64,000 nucleotides of DNA from Faecalicatena contorta (GCF_039521745.1 NZ_BAAACT010000050.1), one strand, 5' to 3'; shown: positions 22,443-31,815, counted from the first letter of the stretch. The notes: generated from the letters alone by a model not told the origin. A program made the numbers and translations.

Positions 22443-23990
22443 ATGAAAATAGGAATCTATCCAAGAAAATCAGTGTACCGCGATAACAGCGACTCAGTTG
22501 CTGTGCAGATAAAAATGTGTAAAGATTATGCTGGGATCATCTTCTGTGGTGAAGAATTAGAGTTTTTCATATATGACCAGGATGAAGGCTTTTCTGGAAA
22601 GAATACAAATCGCCCGTCTTTCCAGCAGTTGATGCAGGATGTGAAGGCAAATAAGTTGGATGTCGTAATGGTATATAAACTTGACCGAATCAGCCGTAAT
22701 GTAAAAGAGTTCTCCGCTATGTACGATACCATGCAGGATCATGACGTTTCTTTCGTCTCTGTGAAAGAGTCTTTTGACACTTCCACGCCTATCGGGCGCA
22801 CAGTAATGTATATTCTGGCTGCCTTCGCTCAGCTTGAGCGTGAGAACACGTCAGAGCGCGTAGGCGATAATATGAAGCAGTTAGGAGCCTCTGGGAAATG
22901 GACTGGCGGGCACCTTCCTTCCGGTATGACCTCCATTCGAAAGAAGGTGGATGGTAAAGAACACTCTTACCTGATAGTTGACGATGAAACCATAGGTCGG
23001 GTAAAGTTACTCTACCAGCTGATACTAGAAGGATACCCAATTACTCGGGTAGAACGATACTGCCGAGATCACAATATTACGAGTGAAACAGGGAAGTTTT
23101 TAAATACTTCTCAGATCTATGGCATTTTAACAAACCCTGTATATTGCCAGGCTGATTTACAGGCATATTATTACTTATCGGAAAAAGGATGCACCCTTCC
23201 GGATAAAATATATTTCGATGGCACAAAAGGACTCATTGGGTATGGTCGTACACAGGGAACGGAAGCCAAGAAAAAGATGAGCATGGATAAATGGATCATA
23301 GCCCTAGGCATCCATGATTATGTTATTCCTGCAAATGATTGGATAGCTGTACAAGAGCGTCTTGGACAAAACAAGCAAGTACGTACTTTGAAGCATGAGG
23401 TCGGTATCCTGAGGGGTATTTTAAAATGCAAATGTGGCAGGACTATGCAGAACCGTGTGTATATCAAAAATCAACGAATGTTCGCTTACTACATTTGTCC
23501 AACCAGGGATAGAGAAGGTATACGTTATTGTGATTCTGATTTTGTAAAAATAGATACAATTGATAATCTCTTTATTGATAAATTGAAATCAATACGTATC
23601 GATGAAGGCTTTGTGCAGCCGCAGCATAATCAGCACAGTGTTACCGATATCAACGCCCTTAAAAAGGATATCCGCTCTACTGAAACCGCACTTGCGAATC
23701 TGACCCGCCAGCTCCAAGAAAATGTGACCTCAACGGCTGCAAAGTATATTGTCCAGCAAATAGAGAATCTTGATAAAAAACTTAATACTCTCAAAAACCA
23801 GTTACAACTTGAGGAATTACGGGACAATAAAGAGCGATCAGAAACAGAAGAACGAGAAGAAATATATAAAAATATCTGTTACTTACTTGACAATTTCGAC
23901 GACATGGCATATAAAGAAAAAAACGAGCTTATTCGTCGCACTGTAAAGAGATGCGTGTTAAATGACAAGAACCTAGAAATCTCTTTCTAG
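22443..23990 (+). CDS. int: Large serine recombinase (phage integrase)
   Basis: ATG 22443 behind GGGAGGAATG gives 515 aa. The N-terminal resolvase domain begins MKIGIYPRKS, with the catalytic Ser at residue 10, and continues VVMVYKLDRISRNVKEF. A recombinase domain follows (about 150-280), then a zinc ribbon (CKCGRTM ... YYICPTRDREGIRYC, about 340-375) and a coiled coil (about 400-480). It catalyses phage attP x host attB integration. Its 3' end lies about 25 bp from the junction with the split M23 gene, so the target is that gene. Confidence 0.95.
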   Translation: MKIGIYPRKSVYRDNSDSVAVQIKMCKDYAGIIFCGEELEFFIYDQDEGFSGKNTNRPSFQQLMQDVKANKLDVVMVYKLDRISRNVKEFSAMYDTMQDHDVSFVSVKESFDTSTPIGRTVMYILAAFAQLERENTSERVGDNMKQLGASGKWTGGHLPSGMTSIRKKVDGKEHSYLIVDDETIGRVKLLYQLILEGYPITRVERYCRDHNITSETGKFLNTSQIYGILTNPVYCQADLQAYYYLSEKGCTLPDKIYFDGTKGLIGYGRTQGTEAKKKMSMDKWIIALGIHDYVIPANDWIAVQERLGQNKQVRTLKHEVGILRGILKCKCGRTMQNRVYIKNQRMFAYYICPTRDREGIRYCDSDFVKIDTIDNLFIDKLKSIRIDEGFVQPQHNQHSVTDINALKKDIRSTETALANLTRQLQENVTSTAAKYIVQQIENLDKKLNTLKNQLQLEELRDNKERSETEEREEIYKNICYLLDNFDDMAYKEKNELIRRTVKRCVLNDKNLEISF

Positions 23991-23995
23991 GTTCT
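23968..23995. terminator. Bidirectional terminator holding two stop codons
   Basis: AGAACCTAGAAA and TTTCTAGGTTCT form a perfect 12-bp stem with loop TCTC. The integrase TAG (23988-23990) and the TAG that ends the truncated M23 frame (23987-23989, other strand) both lie in the 3' arm. A T-rich stretch follows on the plus strand. Confidence 0.7.
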
Positions 23996-24796
23996 GTATA
24001 TCTTTCTTCTTGGTGTACCCACCTGCCCCATCATATCGTGCCCCAGATGGTTTCTCCGATAACCATAGCTTCTGGACACCCCGAAGTCGTCGTAATCCGA
24101 ATAGGGAAATGTCTTCGCAATTGGACAGTAAGCTTTCAGTCCGTAATACTTTTTCCAGACCTTTTTATCTGCCCCTTCCCCAGCCGGCCGTTCAATCTCA
24201 TATTCGCCTACCATTCCATCCAGGACAGCTCCGTACGCTTCCCGGTAATACCCGTAATACTGCATGCCTGCAGTCAGTTCTTCCATGGTCACATCGCCCG
24301 ACAACAGTTTTTCGGCAGCTTCTGTCATATCACGCTCCGAATAACGTGTAAAATCCCCACCGTATTTCGCGCCCAGGTAGGCCAGAAGCTCCACCCAGCT
24401 CAGATGGACGTCCTCCTCATAGGTTTCCACATCATATGTATAGGCCCTGTTCAATGCTTCGTAAGTTACATTAAATTCCACCCATTTAATAAAGTCTTTT
24501 TTCTCCTCTTCCTTCGTATTTCGATCCTGTCCGTTCTTTCCCTGTGAATCATCTGCCTGTGTATCTTCTTCCTGTGTCTCCCCTTGCTCCGTCTCCTCTC
24601 TCTGTACTTCATTCTCCCAATAGCCGGTTCCTGTTCCGCTTTGTGCATTGACAGAAATGCTGTCTGAAATACCTCCTCTGCTTATCTTCCACCCGTTCTC
24701 TCCGTCTGCATCCCCGGCCTGCCAGATAGAAAGAACCAGAAACAGCAGCAGAATTTCAACAGTAATCCCAAACGGGGAAATCAATCGTTTACGCAT
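23987..24796 (-). pseudogene. M23 peptidase gene, interrupted by the prophage
   Basis: The 269-aa frame has an N-terminal signal anchor (residues about 8-26), a Glu/Asp/Gln-rich linker, a middle domain (FNVTYEALNRAYTYDVETYE) and then the start of an M23/LytM metallopeptidase: FPYSDYDDFGVSRSYGYRRN and HLGHDMMGQVGTP, containing the first zinc ligands (H and D). The rest of the catalytic domain, including the HxH motif, is missing because the prophage enters here. The last 7 residues and stop come from phage DNA. Excision would restore the gene. Confidence 0.85.
24010..24025. other. Putative attR core at the prophage-host junction
   Basis: The M23 frame reads GQVGTP up to here and then continues with a non-family tail (RRKIYRT). 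The crossover should lie in or beside GGTACACC (minus strand, 24012-24019). The exact core needs the left end of the prophage, which is outside the window. Confidence 0.65.
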
Positions 24797-24907
24797 AAAT
24801 TTGGACGCCTTCCAGGATAAACTCTTAATAGTTTATGCGCCATGAACGCAACAAATACTTCTGAATATACTGAATACAAACAACAATTATGATGTCAGGA
24901 GCAGATT

Positions 24908-25513
24908 ATGCATCTAATCTCATCACTTCTATTCGCAATTTCTGCAAATATAGACAGCTTCATTGTCGGTATGTCCTATGGAATCAAAAAATCCAATATC
25001 GACCTTTTAAAGAGCACTGTCATCAGCCTCGTGACACTGACAGGCACCGTGATTGCCATACTGATGGGCACACAAATCTCACAGTTTCTGCCGGCCTCTT
25101 CCACACAGGCCATAGGATGTGCTCTTCTGATCGGACTCGGCCTTTACTATATCATAAAATCTTTTTTCAGCTATATCCGGGAAAAAATCAAAAAGGCTGA
25201 AGTAAAGTCGAACGAATGCGGTTCCGGAACCCAAAACAATGTACCTGCGAAAGCCTCCCTGCTTACCATGAAGGAGGGGCTTTTCCTTGGCCTTGCCTTA
25301 TCCATCAATAACTTCGGCATGGGCATCGGAGCCAGCATAACGGGACTGAAATTACTCCCTACCGCTGTCATGTCCCTGGTCGTGTCCGTCATCTTCCTAT
25401 ATGCAGGCAACCTGATTGGTAAAACAAAAGTCCCACACATATCCGACCAGTCCGCCGACTTCATCTCCGGCCTGATTCTGGCCGCCCTGGGAATATATGA
25501 ACTCCTTGCCTGA
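24908..25513 (+). CDS. ytaF: YtaF-type sporulation membrane protein
   Basis: 201 aa, six predicted transmembrane helices in two repeats (LISSLLFAISANIDSFIVGM and GLFLGLALSINNFGMGIGAS), related to the MntP manganese exporter fold. The Asn/Asp in each repeat (SANIDSF, SINNFG) are the family's conserved membrane residues. In Bacillus, ytaF is a sporulation gene. Transcribed away from the M23 gene; start ATG 24908. Confidence 0.85.
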   Translation: MHLISSLLFAISANIDSFIVGMSYGIKKSNIDLLKSTVISLVTLTGTVIAILMGTQISQFLPASSTQAIGCALLIGLGLYYIIKSFFSYIREKIKKAEVKSNECGSGTQNNVPAKASLLTMKEGLFLGLALSINNFGMGIGASITGLKLLPTAVMSLVVSVIFLYAGNLIGKTKVPHISDQSADFISGLILAALGIYELLA

Positions 25514-25549
25514 ATCGCTTTTACATGCCAAAAGCCGGAAGTAATAGAG

Positions 25550-25598
25550 AAAAGGAAGCCCACAGCACCAAAATCTTACTTGCTTTGGGTTTCCTTTT
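25550..25598. terminator. Bidirectional terminator between convergent genes
   Basis: AAAAGGAAGCCCA and TGGGTTTCCTTTT pair over 13 positions with one G-T. It sits between ytaF (plus) and the YkgJ-like gene (minus), with T or A runs at both outer ends. Confidence 0.75.
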
Positions 25599-25665
25599 AC
25601 ACTCTATCCTTAATTACCTCAGTCCCCGGCTCACGCAGAATCCCGCATTCTGCCAGAGGCCCTTT

Positions 25666-26343
25666 CTAAAACGCCCCCGTACCAACACTCTCCCTCCCCT
25701 GTTTCATTCTTCTCTCCACCTGTGCATAGAAGTCTTCATTTTCCCGATACTCTATCATATAGAAGCTCGTCAATATATACATACTGATTTCTTTTCTCCT
25801 CGCCTCATTCTCCGGCTTCTGAAGCATATACTGCGTATCCTTCAGAAAATAGTGCCAATCCGCAATGAATTTCTGGTTTTTCTCCAGTTCCGGAGTATCA
25901 ATCCATTTTTTAACCTTTATTTTTGCACGGTTTTCCTTCAAACACTCATGAGTCTGCAAAAAATACCGAAAGTCTCTGTCTTCATAATATCTTCCCAGAG
26001 GAAAAATCCTGCATATCCCTGGTCTTGCATCGTGGATACTGCATCTTCCCTGGCTGTTCAGAAAAACACAGCTTTCTCCCTCCCCATCCATCTTCAAGTT
26101 CGGCAGAATCAGTCCGTCTGCCACATTCAGCTCTATTTTGTCTATCAGCAGCTCCTCAAACTTCGCACCCAGAGCAGTCGTCATACGGAATACATCCAGC
26201 GGATCCAGGACAATGGTATTCCCCATCCCCCGGCAGCACGACGCAGGGCATCCCTCGCATCCCCCGCAGTCGGCACGCACCATATCATTCGGCCCGTAAA
26301 GCCTTCCGTCCGAGATTTCTTCAAGTCTGACATATCTTTCCAT
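25666..26343 (-). CDS. YkgJ-family cysteine cluster protein
   Basis: 225 aa. The cluster CGGCEGCPASCC near residue 26 and CSIHDARPGICRIFPLGRY near residue 100 are the signature of the YkgJ/UPF0153 family, a zinc or iron-binding protein of unknown role. It starts 12 nt after the dus gene stop, so both are one transcript. Confidence 0.85.
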   Translation of the reverse strand: MERYVRLEEISDGRLYGPNDMVRADCGGCEGCPASCCRGMGNTIVLDPLDVFRMTTALGAKFEELLIDKIELNVADGLILPNLKMDGEGESCVFLNSQGRCSIHDARPGICRIFPLGRYYEDRDFRYFLQTHECLKENRAKIKVKKWIDTPELEKNQKFIADWHYFLKDTQYMLQKPENEARRKEISMYILTSFYMIEYRENEDFYAQVERRMKQGRESVGTGAF

Positions 26344-26355
26344 ATCCGCATCTCC

Positions 26356-27297
26356 TTATCCTGTAAAAATATCCTGCTCATCAAACAGAGCTGCCACTGC
26401 ACTTTCATACACTGCCAGCCTTTCTGATTTTTTAATCTTCTTCGCGTACTTCGCGTAATTGGTAAATACAGAGGCCATATAAAACCAAAGTTCTTTCATC
26501 TTAAATAAAATTGTCTTCTCCCCATACAGAATCTCCTGATAATCCCGGTATATCTGGTCATGGAAAGCACGCAGCGTCTCCTTATCCATCGCTCCTCTTC
26601 CCCGAATGGAATTGACCAGCCCAGGATTGGAAAGAATGCCGCGTCCCAGCATGACACATCCTGCTTCCGGAAATGCTTCTGCAAACCGCTTGAAGTCCTG
26701 AACGGTAAAAATATCTCCATTATAACACACAGGACACTCACATCTGTCCAGTGCCTCCCCAAAAACCTGCCAGTTGGGTGTGTTCTTATACATATCCGAC
26801 TGCAGTCTTGGATGGATGATCAGTTCCTTTATCGGATACTGATTATAAATATCCAGAAGTTCCTTAAAGTCACAGGAACTATCCTTACCAATCCTTGTCT
26901 TAATCGATATTCCCATATCCGTGTATGCAAATATCTCCCCTAAAAATCGATCCAGCCTATCCGGAAATGCCAGGAAACCGGAGCCCCGCCCCTTTGATAC
27001 AACCGTCTTCGAAGGGCACCCCAGGTTCAAATTCACCTCTTTGTATCCATACTTTTTCAGCTTCCCGGCTGTTCTGATAAAATCTTCCGCCGAGTTCGTC
27101 AGGATCTGGGGAACCGCTTCCATTCCCTCATTGTGTTCCGGAAGGATATCATTCTTCTCTTTTGAACTTAAATGCCCGAATTGATTGGGGCTGATAAAAG
27201 GAATAAAATACTTATCCATCTCTCCGAAATATTTATGATAGGCATTACGGTATACATACCCGGTAATCCCTTCCAAAGGCGCCAAATAAAATTTCAT
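26356..27297 (-). CDS. dus: tRNA-dihydrouridine synthase family protein
   Basis: 313 aa, a TIM barrel flavoenzyme. APLEGITGYVYRNAY at the start, LNLGCPSKTVVSKGRGSGF (catalytic Cys in the GCP motif, near residue 94), SIKTRIG, ELIIHPR, VCYNGDI and GCVMLGRGI follow the Dus order. Uses NADPH/FMN to reduce uridines in tRNA. The protein is close to normal length; which uridine it modifies cannot be told. Confidence 0.93.
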   Translation of the reverse strand: MKFYLAPLEGITGYVYRNAYHKYFGEMDKYFIPFISPNQFGHLSSKEKNDILPEHNEGMEAVPQILTNSAEDFIRTAGKLKKYGYKEVNLNLGCPSKTVVSKGRGSGFLAFPDRLDRFLGEIFAYTDMGISIKTRIGKDSSCDFKELLDIYNQYPIKELIIHPRLQSDMYKNTPNWQVFGEALDRCECPVCYNGDIFTVQDFKRFAEAFPEAGCVMLGRGILSNPGLVNSIRGRGAMDKETLRAFHDQIYRDYQEILYGEKTILFKMKELWFYMASVFTNYAKYAKKIKKSERLAVYESAVAALFDEQDIFTG

Positions 27298-27301
27298 GTT
27301 C

Positions 27302-28246
27302 CTAATTTTCCTTTTCTCTTTTTAGTATAGCATCCTGTTTTCTAGTGGTAAATAAGACTTTCAGCTCTATTTTCCCTTCCGAAATAATCAGTCCCAGAAG
27401 TGTAAGCACTGCTCCGGCTGCCGCCATCCCGGTCAGCTGCTCATGAAGGATCAGCACAGATGTGACAATCGTCACCACTGGTACCACATAGATGTAAACA
27501 CTAGTCCGCACAGCTCCCAGTACCTGAACGGCAAAATTCCATGTCACAAAGCAGACTGCCGATGCCCCTGCTCCCAAAAAGAGAATATTCAGCAGGTTGA
27601 CAGGCTCCAGAAACCTTGTGATTCCCAAGTGAAAGTCAAACGCAAAAGCGGCCGGGATCATAAAGAGAATCCCATACCCGAAGATGTGCCTGGTTGTCTG
27701 GATCATCGGATACCCATAGCTGCTGATCTTCTTCGTCAGCACGGAGTAGCAGGCCCACACAAAGGCGGCCGCCAGGGCCAGCAGATCCCCCGTCGGATTC
27801 ACCGCAAAATCCTGACCGCTAAAGCTGATCATACAGATTCCGCCAATCGCAACTCCGAACCCCAAAAAGAACGACAGCCGCAGCCTGCCCTCTTCTTTCA
27901 TAAAAATATGCGTCAAAATGGCCGTAAAAAAAGGAGCCGCCGAGATGATGACTCCTACATTCGATGCAAGTGTATAAGTCAATGCTATATTTTCCATCAG
28001 AAAGTACAGGCAGATGCCACATAAACCAGCTCCGGCAAACAGCCACTCCTGTTTCTTTTCTTTCAGCCTCACCCAGCCCGGTTTAGCAGCCAGCAGAAGG
28101 AGATAGCCGATTACAAACCGTATCACCAGGATTTCTACAGGCTGAAAATCCCTGAGCAGCACCTTTGTAGAAATAAACGTTGTCCCCCACACAATAATTG
28201 TAAATAACGCTGCTATATGTCCGGCTCCATTTATCTTTTGCATCAT
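27302..28246 (-). CDS. EamA/DMT-family transporter
   Basis: ATG 28246 follows AAGGAGGGG; a longer frame to 28285 lacks an RBS. The protein has ten predicted transmembrane helices in two EamA halves (AALFTIIVWGTTFISTKVLL; ALAAAFVWACYSVLTKKI) and is about 314 aa, the usual size. A metabolite or amino-acid exporter in the membrane; substrate unknown. Ends 4 nt before the dus start. Confidence 0.88.
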   Translation of the reverse strand: MMQKINGAGHIAALFTIIVWGTTFISTKVLLRDFQPVEILVIRFVIGYLLLLAAKPGWVRLKEKKQEWLFAGAGLCGICLYFLMENIALTYTLASNVGVIISAAPFFTAILTHIFMKEEGRLRLSFFLGFGVAIGGICMISFSGQDFAVNPTGDLLALAAAFVWACYSVLTKKISSYGYPMIQTTRHIFGYGILFMIPAAFAFDFHLGITRFLEPVNLLNILFLGAGASAVCFVTWNFAVQVLGAVRTSVYIYVVPVVTIVTSVLILHEQLTGMAAAGAVLTLLGLIISEGKIELKVLFTTRKQDAILKREKEN

Positions 28247-28375
28247 GCATCCCCTCCTTCCTGCTTTCCGCACCCATGGCGCCATTGCATTTTCTTTTCC
28301 ATAATGTCCTACCTCACGATCTTTTTTGGATATCCTATTGTTAGTTATACTATACTTTCCGTAATTTTGCTTGTA

Positions 28376-29308
28376 TTATATCTTCAATCCAGGAATTTCC
28401 AGGGATAGTGACAGCCAGTTTTTTTCTTCTGCTTCTTTCAAGCCGGCATGCAGCCTTCCGCCCATCGCCTCCGCCAGGTGCTTTGCTATGGGAAGGCCCA
28501 GGCCCGTACTTCCCTGCTTTCTCGCGCTGTCCCCTGTATAAAATCTTTCAAACAGAGAATCTGCGTCCTGTTGATCCGCCATATCCGTATCGTTTACCAT
28601 CCGGACAAATATGTTGCCGGACTCAATAGTCAGACTTACGAAAAAGACGCTTACAGCGTAACGTCCCGCATTTTGCAGCAGATTCTGGAAGATCCGCTCC
28701 AGCGCTTCCTCATTCCCCCTTACAAAAACCGGAGTATCTGGAATGTCCACATTGACATTCAGATTCCTTAACTTCAGTTCCTGATAGGAATCCAGAACCG
28801 CCTCCCGCAATATCCTGCCTAAATCCGTTTTCTTCAATTTCAGCTGGTAGTCCTCCGCAGCCAGCCTGGACAGATCATAAAACTGTGCGGTCAGCTTTTT
28901 CAGCGCCAGGGCTTTCTTCTTAACCACATCCAGGGACTCTCTGTCCTCAACGTCCAGAGAGTCCCTGTCGATCAGCTCCAAAAACCCGATGATAGCCGTA
29001 AGCGGCGTACGGAGGTCATGGCTGATATTCTCAATTTGATTCAACAATTCCCGTTCCTTATTCCTATAGCGGATTTTTACTTTCCGGATCTCTGCCAGGT
29101 TCCGGTTAATCTCCTCCAGAAGTTCCTCCAGTTCCCTCTGGGGCACTGCCAGCTTTACCACCCTGTTTTCTTCCAGATCTCCGGTAATCTCACGCAGTTC
29201 CCCTGCTGCCAGCCGGACTGCGCGTTTCAGAAGCAGTAAACGCATGCAGAAATATACCGCCGCAAGACATGCGCCTGCTAATAACATATATACCATTTCT
29301 ACATGCAC
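28376..29308 (-). CDS. Sensor histidine kinase of TCS-ABC cassette 1
   Basis: 310 aa with a single N-terminal membrane helix (about 6-27), no extracellular sensor domain, HisKA (ENISHDLRTPLTAIIGF, phospho-His at about 97), N box LLQNAGRY and G box STGLGLPIAKHL. Kinases with almost no sensor loop typically sense through their ABC partner. It is the last gene of a four-gene unit: regulator, ATPase, permease, kinase. Confidence 0.88.
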   Translation of the reverse strand: MHVEMVYMLLAGACLAAVYFCMRLLLLKRAVRLAAGELREITGDLEENRVVKLAVPQRELEELLEEINRNLAEIRKVKIRYRNKERELLNQIENISHDLRTPLTAIIGFLELIDRDSLDVEDRESLDVVKKKALALKKLTAQFYDLSRLAAEDYQLKLKKTDLGRILREAVLDSYQELKLRNLNVNVDIPDTPVFVRGNEEALERIFQNLLQNAGRYAVSVFFVSLTIESGNIFVRMVNDTDMADQQDADSLFERFYTGDSARKQGSTGLGLPIAKHLAEAMGGRLHAGLKEAEEKNWLSLSLEIPGLKI

Positions 29309-29317
29309 CTCCCAGAT

Positions 29318-30094
29318 CTAATTGATCTCTCTTTTGTGAAAGACCAAGATACCTGCCACATAGAATACCAGTATCCCGATGGAGCCTGCTATCAGGCATT
29401 TGGCTACTCCTTCCGGCGTATCCCAAAGGCAGCTGTAGCCTGACATATTAACGGATACCTCATATTTCAGGTAATTCCAGGGCATCCATTCAGAAATTCT
29501 TTCAATAGATTCTATCTTCAGGCCCAGAAAAAAACAGACCATGGGCAGCCACCATATGATTCCCAGCCACCAGAGAACAACCGCTGTTTCTTTCTTAAAA
29601 CGGCAGCATAGAGCCGATGCCAGAATAACCGAAGCAAATGCAGCCGGCAGATTCACGGCTGTACCTGTCAGCAGCTGTCTGACTGGCATACTGCCTTCTG
29701 CATTCAAAAGCAGATATGCACTGCCGATATAAACGGCGAGGACCACAAGCATACTCAAAAAAGCTGCCACTGCACATGCAATACATTTTCCGGTAAAAAA
29801 TGCATTGCGGGAAATACCGTATGAAATTGTATTTTTCAGAGTACCATTCTTATATTCGTCCGAAAACAAAAAGAGAACGATGATCAGGCCGGCCATAAGC
29901 AGCATCGGCATACTGCCCGTCATCATGTTCAAAGAAAATGTCACCGTTGCATATGGAAAATCCGGAGTCAGCCTGTCAAAGGCAAAGAGAACCAGATTCA
30001 TCAGCACAGTCAGGCCGGCCAGCGCGGCCGTTGCCGAATAGATCTCTCTTCCATGCAGAATCCTGTAAAATTCACTCTTCAAATAATTTAACAT
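29318..30094 (-). CDS. BcrB-like ABC permease, cassette 1
   Basis: 258 aa, six predicted helices, with EYKNGTLKNTISYGISRNAF, the cytoplasmic loop typical of ABC-2 subunits of lantibiotic/bacitracin-type exporters. Overlaps the ATPase gene by 7 nt. The likely role is resistance to a peptide antibiotic or membrane-active compound; the substrate is unknown. Confidence 0.85.
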   Translation of the reverse strand: MLNYLKSEFYRILHGREIYSATAALAGLTVLMNLVLFAFDRLTPDFPYATVTFSLNMMTGSMPMLLMAGLIIVLFLFSDEYKNGTLKNTISYGISRNAFFTGKCIACAVAAFLSMLVVLAVYIGSAYLLLNAEGSMPVRQLLTGTAVNLPAAFASVILASALCCRFKKETAVVLWWLGIIWWLPMVCFFLGLKIESIERISEWMPWNYLKYEVSVNMSGYSCLWDTPEGVAKCLIAGSIGILVFYVAGILVFHKREIN

Positions 30095-31014
30095 GACAGT
30101 CTCCCCCTCTCCTTTAATTCCATATAATACTCTTCCAGCGACTTCTGCTTCTGCTCCAGCCTCATGATACTGACCCCATGTCCGGATGCCAGACCGCTGT
30201 ATGCTTCCACCGGAAGCTGCGGGTTCTGTATCCGTATCTGTAAGTCCGGCATTACTTTGTACTGCACGCCGTCCATCTCTTTCTCCAATAGCGCTGCGTA
30301 GCGTTCTGGATCACTTACTTTGATCTCCAAATAACCGGCACAGTGTTCGTGCAGCTGCTCCGCTGTCAGTTCACGAAGCAGCCAGCCCTGGCTTAAAAAG
30401 CCGTAAACAGTTGCAATTTGTTCCAGCTCCGAAAGTATATGGCTGGATATGATGATTGTAATATTCTTTTCCTGATTCAGCCTTAACAGAAGGTTTCTCA
30501 TCTCTATGATGCCGCTGGGATCCAGTCCGTTGATCGGCTCATCCAGGATCAATAACTCCGGCTCACCGAGCAGTGCGATGGCAAGCCCCAGTCTCTGTTT
30601 CATCCCCATGGACAACGCCGCGCACTTTTTTTTTCTCTTGTCCCAGAGCCCCACTGCCTTCAGGGCTTCCTCAGTCTGGTTCTTTCCCGGTATCCCCTTC
30701 TGAATCCGGTAATACTCCAGATTCTTTTCTACCGTAAGTTTTGGATAAAATCCCGGCGATTCTACGATCGCTCCGGTACGTTTCCTGTTCTGTTCCAGTT
30801 CCTTTTCGGAATAAGCCCCGAATAGTTTCAGTTCGCCGCCTGATGTATAGATCTGTCCGGTCAGCAGTTTTAAAAATGTAGTCTTGCCCGCCCCGTTGTC
30901 GCCGATCAGGCCATAAATATCTCCGCGTTTGACTGTAATATCAACGTCTCTGAGAGCCGTAACATCTTTGTATTTTTTTGTAACGCTTCTGGCTTCTATG
31001 ACATGCTCTTTCAT
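30088..31014 (-). CDS. BcrA-like ABC transporter ATPase, cassette 1
   Basis: 308 aa. Walker A GDNGAGKTTF (about 37-46), Q-loop, signature LSMGMKQRLG, Walker B ELLILDEP followed by NGLDPSG, H-loop SSHILSELE. The DrrA/BcrA type with a C-terminal accessory domain of about 85 residues. Drives the permease encoded next. A pair of TTTAC repeats lies upstream, between the regulator gene and this gene. Confidence 0.93.
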   Translation of the reverse strand: MKEHVIEARSVTKKYKDVTALRDVDITVKRGDIYGLIGDNGAGKTTFLKLLTGQIYTSGGELKLFGAYSEKELEQNRKRTGAIVESPGFYPKLTVEKNLEYYRIQKGIPGKNQTEEALKAVGLWDKRKKKCAALSMGMKQRLGLAIALLGEPELLILDEPINGLDPSGIIEMRNLLLRLNQEKNITIIISSHILSELEQIATVYGFLSQGWLLRELTAEQLHEHCAGYLEIKVSDPERYAALLEKEMDGVQYKVMPDLQIRIQNPQLPVEAYSGLASGHGVSIMRLEQKQKSLEEYYMELKERGRLSC

Positions 31015-31090
31015 ACTTCTCTGTTCCTTCCTTAATGTGATTGCCTCTTGACGTAAGTTATTGTAGCTCGGTGGTCTTTAATAAGTCCTC

Positions 31091-31115
31091 AAGAAAGTTT
31101 AAAGAAATCGTAAAG
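31091..31115 (-). promoter_or_regulatory. Likely response-regulator site upstream of cassette 1 ABC genes
   Basis: On the minus strand the sequence CTTTACGATTTCTTTAAAC lies between the regulator stop and the ATPase start. The same CTTTACGATTTCTTTA word occurs at the identical place in cassette 2 (40865-40894). This is consistent with OmpR-type direct-repeat binding. Confidence 0.5.
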
Positions 31116-31116
31116 T

Positions 31117-31815
31117 TTATGCCATTTTAAAACCTATTCCCCAGACTGTCCGAATGTACTCATCCTCCGGATCGGCTGCCGCAATCTTTCTGCGCAGATT
31201 ACTGATATGGACGTTTACCGTGTTATCCTCCCCGTAATAACCGCCCTTCCATACCTGCTCATAAAGGTTCTCCCTTGAGTACACTTTTTCGGGGTCCTTA
31301 ATCAGAAGATACAGAATATCATATTCATGCATAGTCAGGGACAGCTCCTGTCCCTCAATCTCCGCTTTACGGGAGTCTGGGTGGAGGCTCAGCTTCTTAT
31401 ACCTGTATACCTCCGTATCCTTCTCTGTCTTCCCGGCTTCTATCTTATAACGCCTGAGGGCAGCATACACTCTTGCCAGGACCTCCTCCGGTTCGAAAGG
31501 CTTGGTCAGATAATCGTCCGCGCCGCCTTTGAGGGCCTCTACTTTTGTCTCCAGGCCTGCCCGGGCCGAGAGCACCAGAATTGGCAGGTCCAGATTCATC
31601 TCCCCTCTTACGGATGTAATAAGCTCCTCTCCGCTCATACCCGGCAGCATCAGATCGAGCAATATTAAGTCAGGTGTCTCCAGTCCAAGCAGCAGTTTCG
31701 CTTCTGTACCTGAAAATGCCTGGATCGTATCATAACCGTCCTGCACCAGAATCCGCTGCAGTAAGCGGTTGATGTCGGTGTCATCTTCCACAATTAAAAT
31801 CTTGTGCCTGTCCAT
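31117..31815 (-). CDS. OmpR-family response regulator, cassette 1
   Basis: 232 aa. Receiver domain with DD at 11-12, phospho-Asp in LILLDLMLPG (about 55), Thr/Ser in LSARA and Lys in TKPFEPEE; then winged helix (LSLTMHEYDILYLLIK, NTVNVHISNLRRKI). First gene of the TCS-ABC cassette. It probably binds the repeat at 31091-31115 to switch on the transporter. Confidence 0.93.
   Translation of the reverse strand: MDRHKILIVEDDTDINRLLQRILVQDGYDTIQAFSGTEAKLLLGLETPDLILLDLMLPGMSGEELITSVRGEMNLDLPILVLSARAGLETKVEALKGGADDYLTKPFEPEEVLARVYAALRRYKIEAGKTEKDTEVYRYKKLSLHPDSRKAEIEGQELSLTMHEYDILYLLIKDPEKVYSRENLYEQVWKGGYYGEDNTVNVHISNLRRKIAAADPEDEYIRTVWGIGFKMA

Larger units (their letters stand above)
1..24017. mobile_element. 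Temperate prophage, right portion (left end outside window)
   Basis: The segment carries a large serine integrase at its right edge, a CI/S24 repressor facing a Cro-like gene, and a leftward early operon with RecT, SSB, a Rad50-like ATPase, a primase-helicase and a sigma factor. That is the lysogeny and replication half of a Firmicutes siphophage. No capsid, tail or lysis genes are visible, so they should lie left of position 1. The right boundary is set by where the M23 peptidase reading frame departs from its family. An integrative element of another kind is possible but less likely, since no relaxase or conjugation gene is present. Confidence 0.88.

Noticed and set aside
1..24017. Integrative conjugative element instead of a phage
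   Set aside because: No relaxase, coupling protein or type IV secretion genes; sigma factor, RecT, primase-helicase and CI/Cro are phage-like. The left part outside the window could still change this.
25525..26427. Plus-strand ORF of 300 codons
   Set aside because: It lies antisense to the well-supported YkgJ-family gene, has no RBS and no family features.
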